From assembly GCA_000961805.1 (NCBI GenBank), contig LADV01000342.1, positions 1 through 23,267 of the forward strand: a stretch of 23,267 nucleotides of DNA, read 5' to 3'. Below, piece after piece: positions 1-6,038 of this stretch. The notes under the pieces are model-generated. The model did not search any database. It had not been told where the DNA came from and saw nothing but the letters and a program-made list of their open reading frames with translations. The DNA is from Peptococcaceae bacterium BRH_c23. Lineage in GTDB: Bacteria > Bacillota_B > Desulfitobacteriia > Desulfitobacteriales > Desulfitobacteriaceae. Position numbers and translations under genes: made by a program. Within the stretch, counting starts at the first letter, position 1. Every line of letters starts with the position of its first letter.

Positions 1-46
1 AAGGCCATGGAGGTATAACCTAATTAGGTTATACCTCCATGGCCTT
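1..46. terminator. Perfect 46-bp palindrome, probable terminator of an upstream gene
   Basis: The first 46 bases are a perfect inverted repeat with 23-base arms meeting at the centre (AAGGCCATGG... to ...CCATGGCCTT). In RNA this is a very stable hairpin with an AT-rich tip, and it is followed by TACTTCTATGTT, a poor but partly T-rich tail. It lies before the first gene and most likely ends a gene lying left of the window. The repeat may extend further left than the window shows. Confidence 0.6.
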
Positions 47-60
47 ACTTCTATGTTATA

Positions 61-81
61 CATGTTTCGACAAAAAACATG
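61..81. promoter_or_regulatory. Short inverted repeat enclosing a Spo0A-box-like heptamer
   Basis: CATGTTT (61-67) and AAACATG (75-81) form a 7-bp inverted repeat. Inside it, 66-72 reads TTCGACA, whose complement TGTCGAA matches the Spo0A box (TGNCGAA). It sits about 155 bp before the predicted start of transcription of the first gene. A heptamer this short is expected by chance fairly often in a few hundred bases, and another copy occurs inside a coding region near 19.57 kb, so this is only a weak candidate. Confidence 0.2.
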
Positions 82-137
82 CTCTTTCCAACTTGAATTT
101 GTATTTAACATCTCGGTTTTCCATAGAAATATAATTC

Positions 138-219
138 AACCTGTAGGAACTACCTGGAAATTTATTTATTTTAACCTGTAGTTTATACGGATGTACAAAT
201 ACTGGAATAATCTTATAAT
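138..219 (+). promoter_or_regulatory. Activator-type promoter with two tandem dyad operators (copy 1)
   Basis: Two imperfect dyads, CCTGTAG-gaac-TACCTGG (from 140) and CCTGTAG-ttta-TACGG (175-190), start 35 bp apart. TATAAT at 214-219 is a perfect -10 box. The hexamer 17 bp before it is ATGTAC, which is not a -35 box, so an activator is probably needed. With a start near 226, the second dyad is centred about 43 bp upstream, the classical position for an activator touching RNA polymerase, and the first about 77 bp upstream. Almost the same sequence recurs at 9218-9298. The dyad halves read outward-in as TAC-type half sites, like those of NarL-family regulators such as ComA, which is encoded in this window. 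Confidence 0.75.
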
Positions 220-225
220 AAGTCA

Positions 226-501
226 GGAACTGTGCAGTTTAAGTAAATAATGGTAAGAGGATATTCAATCGAAAGAATGCCTTTTGAATTTAAGGTGCTA
301 AATTAATATCTGTTATTGCAGAGGGGAAAAGACGCAGCAAGGGTCTTAACGTCGAATAGGATGAATATTTGGGACTAGCGTATTTAGTGTTAAGACAATT
401 TAAGGGGGTGAAGGACGACTACGAGACGCCAATAAATCTGAATAAGATAGTCCATTGTCTAGAGCAGAGAAAACCTAAATATAGAGAGGAGAATTCATTA
501 C
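226..501 (+). other. Long 5' leader of the secreted Ig-like protein gene, no recognised riboswitch
   Basis: About 275 nt lie between the predicted transcription start and the start codon at 502. I recognise no riboswitch or T-box in it. Visible structure includes ATTCAA (263-268) with TTGAAT (284-289). There are also two mutually exclusive short stems around 329-353: AAGAC/GTCTT and GACG/CGTC. An open frame from a TTG at 369 runs into the gene but has no convincing ribosome site. The leader does not resemble the one at 9305-9512 beyond the promoter itself. Confidence 0.4.
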
Positions 502-1632
502 ATGAAAAAAATGAAAAAAGCGTTAGCTTCATTAGCAATTGCTGGTATGGCGCTTACTATGATTCCATTTAATGCTTTCGCTGAGGGGACAGTCCCGACA
601 GGTGCGGGAACTGCTACACAAATTGCGATACAAATCGCTGACCAAGGTGGTTCTTCACATACGACAACTCTTGACCAAATCGTGACTGAAATTATATCGT
701 ACCGTGGTTATCTTAATCCGAGTGAAAAAGCTTCCCTAAATGAAGCCAGAACAAACTTGTTGACTGCAGTACAAGATGGGACTTTAATCAGTGCCGCCGA
801 TGGACTTTTGACGGATCAAATAGTTGCAAAATTTCATGCAAAAGGTGTTACGAGAGCTGATGCAAAAGTGGCAATCATCAAGTCCCTCCTGGATTTTCAA
901 GCGATTCACTATACTGATGACAACGCTACTATAGAAAGAGCACTCGTAAAGTTTAAAACCGAGAATGGGAAAACATTCAGAACGCTTTTCGGAGATGACT
1001 TTAAAATAGAATTATTCTATGGTTTCATGATGGCTACGCAAGATGAACTCCAAAAAGAGATCAAAAAAGAAATTAAGAAAAATCCATCCGTTATATTAGG
1101 CCTTGTAGGCAGTTCTAACACAGAAATCAAGGATAAATTAGTTGAATGGCTGAAAATAGCCTTGCACAATGTTGCAGATCCTGAAAATAGTAAGTACCAC
1201 GTCTTTGATCAAAAGCTCGCAGATATTGGCTGGAATATAGATTTACTTGTTGATACGCAACGTCAGGTAGGGGCGGTCATTGACCCATCGAATGCGGCTG
1301 AAAAAGCAGTGGCAATGTCTGTTATTCGCTCTCGAATCCAATGTAAAATCAACGGTACTATCTGCGATCCCTTGACGCCTTTGGAATTAAAAAAAGGTAA
1401 TAATAAACTTAAACTTGTTCTTTCTGTCAAAGGGATAGATACTGGTGCATTTAATCTTGCAGGCCTGCTTGCTTGGAAGACCGATAATTCAGCGATTGCG
1501 ACTGTTGCCGAGGATGGCTCTTCAATTAAAGCCGGTACTACAAAAGGTACAACAGTGATAACTGCTTATAGAATGAATGATTCACAAGTAGAAACGAACG
1601 AGTTAATTAAGATCACAGTAGTTGTAAATTAA
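502..1632 (+). CDS. Secreted protein with C-terminal bacterial Ig-like domain
   Basis: The 376-residue product has a classical signal peptide: Lys-rich start, hydrophobic core at about residues 7-22, and AFA at 25-27 followed by EG, so cleavage after residue 27 is likely. The C-terminal stretch, roughly residues 290-376, has the hallmarks of a BIG2-type immunoglobulin-like fold (WKTDNSAIATVAEDGS, then KGTTVITAY). The middle, about residues 30-280, is polar and probably helical and matches no family I recognise. Two cysteines at 281 and 288 could form a disulphide. A GAGAGGAG ribosome site precedes the ATG by about 10 bases. The gene stands alone between the operator-bearing promoter (138-219) and its own terminator (1696-1728), so it would be made strongly and separately. 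Its place beside an EPS locus suggests an extracellular matrix or surface role, but the function is unknown. Confidence 0.85.
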   Translation: MKKMKKALASLAIAGMALTMIPFNAFAEGTVPTGAGTATQIAIQIADQGGSSHTTTLDQIVTEIISYRGYLNPSEKASLNEARTNLLTAVQDGTLISAADGLLTDQIVAKFHAKGVTRADAKVAIIKSLLDFQAIHYTDDNATIERALVKFKTENGKTFRTLFGDDFKIELFYGFMMATQDELQKEIKKEIKKNPSVILGLVGSSNTEIKDKLVEWLKIALHNVADPENSKYHVFDQKLADIGWNIDLLVDTQRQVGAVIDPSNAAEKAVAMSVIRSRIQCKINGTICDPLTPLELKKGNNKLKLVLSVKGIDTGAFNLAGLLAWKTDNSAIATVAEDGSSIKAGTTKGTTVITAYRMNDSQVETNELIKITVVVN

Positions 1633-1695
1633 TTGGGATTTGCTCAACGCTTGTATTACACTCGCTGAAGTTGCGGGAGAAGACATATGGATTAT

Positions 1696-1728
1696 ACAGA
1701 GAGTTGGGGATTCCAGCTCTCTGTTTTT
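1696..1728 (+). terminator. Rho-independent terminator after the secreted Ig-like gene
   Basis: Arms 1696-1707 (ACAGAGAGTTGG) and 1713-1724 (CCAGCTCTCTGT) pair over 12 positions with one G-T pair, around a 5-base loop, and run straight into five Ts (1724-1728). It separates the gene at 502 from the CWB2 gene at 1803, which therefore needs either its own promoter in 1729-1790 or read-through. I see no clear sigma-A promoter there, only an inverted repeat CTCAAA...TTTGAG at about 1758-1779 just before the ribosome site. Confidence 0.9.
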
Positions 1729-1802
1729 AAGTTAATCTTTTCAAGACAGAGATTTCACTCAAACTTATTGAAATTTGAGCAAATGTTTAAGGGGGATACG
1801 AC

Positions 1803-3230
1803 ATGCGTAAAAAATGGCCACGGCTATTCTACACAAGCATGGCTATCAGCTTAGCAATCGTTTTAGGGTTTTTAGTACAAATGTGCTCCGCCGCGACGGT
1901 GACTCCCTCAATATCCAGTTTCAGTGCAACAGCAGTCACTCGCTTAGGAGGGATAGACCAATATGAAACCGCAGCAAAAATTGCCGGGCAAGGTTGGGCA
2001 GGAACTTCGGATGTGGTTGTCCTTGCAGCGGGCATGGCGCCTAATTTAGTGGATGCCTTGGCGGCAGGGCCATTATCTGCTAAGCTTGAGGCTCCATTGA
2101 TTCTTACGGATGGGGGAAACCAGCTTAATGCTTGGGCGAAACAAGAACTTCAACGTCTAAAACCTTCAAAGGCCTTTATCATTAGCGGAACGGCTGTGAT
2201 TAAGCCGTCGGTCTTAGTAGAACTTAAGGAAATGGGAATCACCCCTGTTGAGCTGGGTGGGTATGATCAATACGAAACATCGGTAAATATTGCTAAAGAA
2301 ATGATCAACCAGGGAGTGCAAGTTTCTCAAGTCATTGTAGCCGCTGGGTGGACGTCTTCTGCGGATGCCTTATCGATTGCTGCTATCGCCGCAACTCAGG
2401 GCATACCCATAATGGAGACCACCTGTGACGCCTTGCCCCCCTCGGTTAAATCGTTTTTGGATAGTCTTTCCGGCATTACAGATTCTTATGTCATTGGTGG
2501 CATGGCTGTTGTAGGTAATACTGTGCAAGCCCAACTTCCGGGAACAACTCATCGTTATGCTGGATTGACCAAATATGATACAAATATTGAGGTCCTGAAA
2601 GGGTTTAAGGATGTTCTTCAGAATGAAAAAATCTACGTGGCTAATGGAGAAACCTTAGTAGATGCCTTGGCTGGAGTGCCATTGGCGGCTCAGAGCTCCT
2701 CAGCAATTCTCTTGACCGATCAGACGTTACCTACGACATCCTGCGACTATACGTTACTGAATGTACCCACTGAAGTTATAGCACTGGGTGGACAAGCTGT
2801 CGTGCCCCAGAGTATCTTAGAGTATGTGATGTCAACTCAGCCAGCTCCTCTGCCAGGATCTACACAGCCGACTATTAAGGTTCTTAAGATTCAAATGCAT
2901 ACGGTTCCTTCATACAACTCAGATGAAATGAGTAATGGCTCAACCGTTGACATGAGTGGTGCTCCGGATACGACTCAAGTGACTGGCTTTAGTATCACCG
3001 TTGACCAGTATTGCGACTTGCAATTGGATGGGATCGATAAAACCATTCCTCTTTCAGGAGGACAAGCTACCCTAGTGAACCTTGATGACTTAATTGCAGG
3101 AACACACGGTGGAAATGGGATTAGCTTAAGAACATTTAGAGCGTTTTACGGCAAGAGTGTTACAATTCAAGGGGAGCTCAAAAAAGATGGCAACGTCGCT
3201 GGAAATCTTTTGATGACGATAAAGCTCTAG
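1803..3230 (+). CDS. Exported CWB2 (cell wall binding repeat 2) protein with extra C-terminal domain
   Basis: The 475-residue product has an N-terminal export signal (hydrophobic core about residues 11-27, possible cleavage near SAA at 29-31). It then has three CWB2 repeats (PF04122). They start at about residues 46 (TRLGGIDQYETA), 149 (VELGGYDQYETS) and 250 (HRYAGLTKYDT), each ending in a hydrophobic 'isgG-avv' strand. In Clostridia such triplets anchor proteins non-covalently to cell-wall polymers. Residues after about 350 follow a Pro/Thr-rich linker and form a roughly 110-residue domain I do not recognise. The ribosome site is AAGGGGGA just before the ATG. The gene lies 42 bp before the co-polymerase gene with no terminator between, so it probably belongs to the polysaccharide export operon. 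It may hold matrix polymer or a matrix protein at the wall; that is inference. Confidence 0.9.
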   Translation: MRKKWPRLFYTSMAISLAIVLGFLVQMCSAATVTPSISSFSATAVTRLGGIDQYETAAKIAGQGWAGTSDVVVLAAGMAPNLVDALAAGPLSAKLEAPLILTDGGNQLNAWAKQELQRLKPSKAFIISGTAVIKPSVLVELKEMGITPVELGGYDQYETSVNIAKEMINQGVQVSQVIVAAGWTSSADALSIAAIAATQGIPIMETTCDALPPSVKSFLDSLSGITDSYVIGGMAVVGNTVQAQLPGTTHRYAGLTKYDTNIEVLKGFKDVLQNEKIYVANGETLVDALAGVPLAAQSSSAILLTDQTLPTTSCDYTLLNVPTEVIALGGQAVVPQSILEYVMSTQPAPLPGSTQPTIKVLKIQMHTVPSYNSDEMSNGSTVDMSGAPDTTQVTGFSITVDQYCDLQLDGIDKTIPLSGGQATLVNLDDLIAGTHGGNGISLRTFRAFYGKSVTIQGELKKDGNVAGNLLMTIKL

Positions 3231-3272
3231 GCAGATCGAACATGTTTTGCGGGACTATTTTGGGAGGTCGAC

Positions 3273-3965
3273 ATGGAAGAGAAAATTGAATTACGGCAGT
3301 ATTGGGACGTGCTGCGAAAACGTTGGATGATCGTGGTGGCCTTGCCGCTCATAGCGGCACTCACCAGTGGAGTTATTAGTTTTTTTGTGATTAAACCAGT
3401 TTATCAAGCTTCAACAACGCTGATCGTTGGAAAGAAAGCTTCGGAGTCTGGCCAAGCGGCAGTACAAATGCTCGATAATAGTGTACTTCAAGCTAACCAA
3501 CAACTTGCTAAAACTTATGCAATGATCGCGCAGAGTCGTACCGTCGAACAAAATGTGATCACGGATTTAAACTTGCCACTGACAGTCGAAGGGCTCGACA
3601 GTATGATCTCAATAAATCCAGTAAAGACCACGGAAATTTTGGAAATCCAAGTGACCAATACAAACTCTGAGCTGGCAGCCTCGATTGCCAATACAATGGC
3701 GCAAGAGTTTTCTAAAGCTGTTATTGACATCAAAAAAGTGGACAGTGTAAGCATTGTGGATACTGCAGTGATCCCGGATAAGCCCATTAAGCCAAGTAAA
3801 ACCCTGAACGTACTGATTGCCTTTGTTGTGGGCCTTATGGCTTCTGTTGGACTGGTCTTCTTACTGGAATATCTGGATAACACTGTAAAGACTTCGAGTG
3901 ATGTCGAGAAGCTTTTGGGGATTCCAGTACTGGGCATCATCCCAGACTATGAAATGGGAAAATAA
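3273..3965 (+). CDS. Wzz-like polysaccharide co-polymerase / BY-kinase activator
   Basis: This 230-residue membrane protein has the layout of CapA/CpsC/YwqC-type chain-length regulators. It has a cytoplasmic N-terminus (ELRQYWDVLRKRW), a first membrane span at about 19-40, an extracellular coil-rich part at about 41-175, a Pro-rich motif (VIPDKPIKPSK, 167-177), a second span at about 179-199 and a short cytoplasmic tail. In Gram-positive bacteria the tail activates a separate BY-kinase, which is encoded 21 bp downstream. Together they control the length and amount of polymer made by Wzy. The ribosome site is GGGAGG, 6 bases before the ATG. The length is typical for the Firmicute form, which lacks the kinase domain fused in proteobacterial Wzc. 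Confidence 0.93.
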   Translation: MEEKIELRQYWDVLRKRWMIVVALPLIAALTSGVISFFVIKPVYQASTTLIVGKKASESGQAAVQMLDNSVLQANQQLAKTYAMIAQSRTVEQNVITDLNLPLTVEGLDSMISINPVKTTEILEIQVTNTNSELAASIANTMAQEFSKAVIDIKKVDSVSIVDTAVIPDKPIKPSKTLNVLIAFVVGLMASVGLVFLLEYLDNTVKTSSDVEKLLGIPVLGIIPDYEMGK

Positions 3966-3986
3966 GGGCAAGAGGGGGAGATTTGA

Positions 3987-4697
3987 TTGGCATATTCATT
4001 AATTACCTTAGAGCAAACAAAATCCCCGATCTCAGAGGCCTATCGGGCGCTCAGAACAAATGTCCAGTTTACGAGAGTGGATTCAGAGTCTCAAAAAATA
4101 ATGGTCACGAGCTCTGGTCCTCGTGAAGGGAAATCTCACACAGTCGCTAATCTTGGGGTTAGTATGGCTCAATCGGGAAAATCCGTTCTGATTATCGATG
4201 CTGATTTGCGTAATCCCACTCAGCATAAACTATTTGGGTTGGATAATGGAGAAGGGTTATCGGTTTCCCTGGTTCAGGATCAAGACTATCATAAATATAT
4301 CAGGGAAACGACTGTGCCCGGTGTCATGGTTCTCCCGGCAGGTCCCGTTCCGCCAAATCCTGCAGAGCTTGTCGGATCCAAACGGATGAAACGCCTGATC
4401 GAGGAAGTCAGTGAGCAATTTGACATGGTCCTCATCGACACTCCTCCCATTATTGCAGTTACAGATGCCGCGATTCTTGCCCAGGAAGTTGATGGAGTCA
4501 TCTTAGTCTTAGCCTCAGGGGAAGTGAACAAAGGTTATGCGCAAAAAGCCAAGGAACAGCTGGATAAATTGGGGGTCAAGATCCTCGGGGCTGTTCTGAA
4601 TAAAGTGGACCTGAATACCAACGAATACTACCATTACTACTACTATAACGCTTCTGACGATACTGAGAAGAAACATAACCGTCATAAAGCCCGCTAA
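3987..4697 (+). CDS. Bacterial tyrosine kinase (BY-kinase, CpsD/CapB/YwqD family)
   Basis: The 236-residue cytoplasmic kinase autophosphorylates a C-terminal tyrosine cluster and cycles with the co-polymerase to regulate polysaccharide assembly. Visible are the conserved EAYRALRTNVQF (17-28), a Walker A loop (SGPREGKSHT, 43-52), Walker A' (VLIIDAD, 67-73), Walker B (VLIDTPP, 148-154) and a tail with six tyrosines in seven positions (214-220). The Walker A is slightly unusual: PREGKSH replaces the common PGEGKST. The start is a TTG at 3987 with an AGAGGGGGAG site 6 bases upstream; no better start exists before the conserved N-terminus. No clear terminator follows, so read-through into the comX region is possible. 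Confidence 0.93.
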   Translation: MAYSLITLEQTKSPISEAYRALRTNVQFTRVDSESQKIMVTSSGPREGKSHTVANLGVSMAQSGKSVLIIDADLRNPTQHKLFGLDNGEGLSVSLVQDQDYHKYIRETTVPGVMVLPAGPVPPNPAELVGSKRMKRLIEEVSEQFDMVLIDTPPIIAVTDAAILAQEVDGVILVLASGEVNKGYAQKAKEQLDKLGVKILGAVLNKVDLNTNEYYHYYYYNASDDTEKKHNRHKAR

Positions 4698-4752
4698 AGC
4701 AAATCAGCCGCAATCCCACACATATCTTTTTGGCGACATTGTTTCGTAAATA

Positions 4753-4774
4753 CTTTAAGATTGCTAATCTAAAG
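4753..4774. promoter_or_regulatory. Dyad in the comX upstream region (possible operator)
   Basis: The 184-bp gap before comX contains CTTTAAGATT-GCT-AATCTAAAG, an inverted repeat of about nine pairs per arm with one unpaired base. It is too weak and lacks the T-run for a terminator, so an operator is more plausible. I see no convincing sigma-A promoter: GATAAT at 4774-4779 and CATAAT at 4814-4819 are possible -10 boxes without good -35 partners. The CCTGTAG operators found elsewhere in the window are absent here, so autoregulation of the pheromone genes through that element is not supported. Confidence 0.25.
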
Positions 4775-4842
4775 ATAATCAGCGGAGTAGAACGTCATAA
4801 ATACACAGATTCGCATAATATTTTCCCAAATAGGAGGAATTT

Positions 4843-4863
4843 ATGAATAAATGTCAAATCTAA
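4843..4863 (+). CDS. Possible six-codon leader ORF before comX
   Basis: ATG at 4843 opens a six-codon frame (MNKCQI, stop at 4861-4863). It is preceded at the right distance by TAGGAGGAAT (4831-4840), one of the best ribosome sites in the window. It ends 18 bp before comX, which has its own site (AAAGGAAAGGGGG). It may be a translated leader, or the strong site may be the remnant of an older start. Nothing in the peptide suggests a function. Confidence 0.25.
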   Translation: MNKCQI

Positions 4864-4881
4864 AGGAAAGGGGGAATAAAA

Positions 4882-5082
4882 ATGAACTTTGACAACATTG
4901 CTGAATTAGTTCACGAATTAGCCAAAAATCCAAACCGTAGCTCAGTAATAATACCACAGTTAAAATCTAGCCGTGAAATTACTAACTGCGAATTGGATGC
5001 AATAACAAAGGTGTTCTCGAATGAAGAATTGTCGGGTAATTCCTTAGCAGCTAGAATGTTACCGACTCGTTTTTGGTTCTAG
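4882..5082 (+). CDS. comX: ComX-type pheromone precursor
   Basis: This 66-residue peptide is the likely precursor of an isoprenylated quorum-sensing pheromone. Its N-terminal part (IAELVHELAKNPNRS, about residues 6-20) resembles the 'I..lv..L..nP' start of ComX precursors. The C-terminus ends PTRFWF, with a tryptophan at 65, the residue ComQ-type enzymes prenylate in ComX. The identification rests mainly on context: a ComQ-like prenyl transferase starts 13 bp downstream, followed by ComP and ComA. Two features are unusual compared with the Bacillus examples I remember: comX lies before comQ instead of after it, and the tryptophan is penultimate, followed only by phenylalanine. The ATG is preceded by AAAGGAAAGGGGG. 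The length of the mature peptide cannot be read from the sequence. Confidence 0.8.
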   Translation: MNFDNIAELVHELAKNPNRSSVIIPQLKSSREITNCELDAITKVFSNEELSGNSLAARMLPTRFWF

Positions 5083-5095
5083 GGGCCAGGTGATC

Positions 5096-6037
5096 ATGAA
5101 TATGGACCAAATTATTGCGAAGGAAATAAAACTGCTTTTAACTGAATCAGGGCTTAGCAAGGGTGTAGTAAGCATAATTAATAGTTGGCTTGATTCCAAT
5201 TTTAGAATCAAGGGAAGGTATGGATGGGCCCAATTAACGCTTATGACTTGCGATTGCACTGGGGGGTTCTTAGAAGAAGGCCTACAAGGAGCAGTTGCTA
5301 TGGAACTCTACGCCTTGGTAGCGGATATTTTGGACGATATTCAAGACCAAGATAACAACGAACTTCCCTGGCGTAAAGTTCCTCCTGCGCAAGCGATTAA
5401 TTTAGCTACTTGTATACTAGTTCTTAGCTACAAAGCCCTTTCGACTTTATCTAATCGCCGTCACTTCGAGGATGTAAGCAAGGTTCTTAACCAAATGGGG
5501 TTACAAGCGTGTGATGGCCAATTTCAGGAGTTTTTGAATGACAGTAAAGAGAAAATTTCGCTTGAAGAATATTTCGAGATTATTAAGAAAAAGTCAGGCG
5601 GCTTAACTGCTAGTGCCTGTAAAATTGGGGCGATCTTAGGAGGCGCTGAACAAACACTTGTCGACCAGTTTGAACAATTCGGGTTGACATTAGGTTTAAT
5701 AAGTCAAATCAAAAATGATTTCCATGATTTTTTAAATTTGGAAACAAAAAGTGATTTCGTTAAGCGAAGGAAAACTTTACCGTTCGTTTATCTTTTATAT
5801 GTTCTTAATGAGATAAAAGCTGAAGAGTTTAAACGCCTTAGTTCTTTGGCGATCATAGGTTTAGATCAATTCGGTCCAAAAGAAAGAGGACAGTTAAGAG
5901 AATTGGTTGTAAATGAGGGGACTATTCATTATTGTTCGGTGATTCACGAGATGTATAAACAACGTGCGATGGAGATTTTAGACGGTATCCCGATTTCGGA
6001 AAAAAGTAAAAAGAAGTTGATTCAGCTTGTTGGATAA
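5096..6037 (+). CDS. comQ: ComQ-like isoprenyl transferase (pheromone modification)
   Basis: The roughly 313-residue product belongs to the trans-isoprenyl diphosphate synthase fold. From the ATG at 5096, the first Asp-rich motif is DDIQD at residues 80-84, within VADILDDIQDQD. The second is the ComQ-like NDFHD at 207-211, in QIKNDFHDF. These bind Mg-diphosphate of geranyl or farnesyl diphosphate. In ComQ the prenyl group is moved to the ComX tryptophan and the peptide is then processed. A GTG at 5090 with AGGGG just upstream is an alternative start adding two residues; ATG at 5096 has AGGTG close before it. The gene follows comX by 13 bp and its stop lies one base before the first comP ATG, so the three are very probably co-translated. 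Confidence 0.88.
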   Translation: MNMDQIIAKEIKLLLTESGLSKGVVSIINSWLDSNFRIKGRYGWAQLTLMTCDCTGGFLEEGLQGAVAMELYALVADILDDIQDQDNNELPWRKVPPAQAINLATCILVLSYKALSTLSNRRHFEDVSKVLNQMGLQACDGQFQEFLNDSKEKISLEEYFEIIKKKSGGLTASACKIGAILGGAEQTLVDQFEQFGLTLGLISQIKNDFHDFLNLETKSDFVKRRKTLPFVYLLYVLNEIKAEEFKRLSSLAIIGLDQFGPKERGQLRELVVNEGTIHYCSVIHEMYKQRAMEILDGIPISEKSKKKLIQLVG

Positions 6038-6038
6038 A

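Noticed and set aside
250..378. Tiny frames in the first leader (18 codons from ATG 250; MNIWD-stop from 361)
   Set aside because: Only weak or absent ribosome sites and nothing else to support translation.
255..380. Possible cyclic di-GMP type I riboswitch (GAAA-capped stem and GACGCA-like string)
   Set aside because: The strings are in the wrong order and spacing; the invariant core of that riboswitch class is not present.
369..572. 67-codon frame starting at TTG in the first leader
   Set aside because: No properly spaced ribosome site, and it runs 71 bases into the signal peptide of the well-supported gene at 502 in another frame; the composition is not protein-like.
3515..3940. 141-codon minus-strand frame opposite the co-polymerase gene
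   Set aside because: It is a shadow of a clearly identified gene, with no ribosome site or family likeness.
4698..4881. Terminator after the BY-kinase gene, or an EAR-type antitermination RNA
   Set aside because: No hairpin with a T-run, and I cannot match the element's conserved strings; the only dyad is short and AT-rich.
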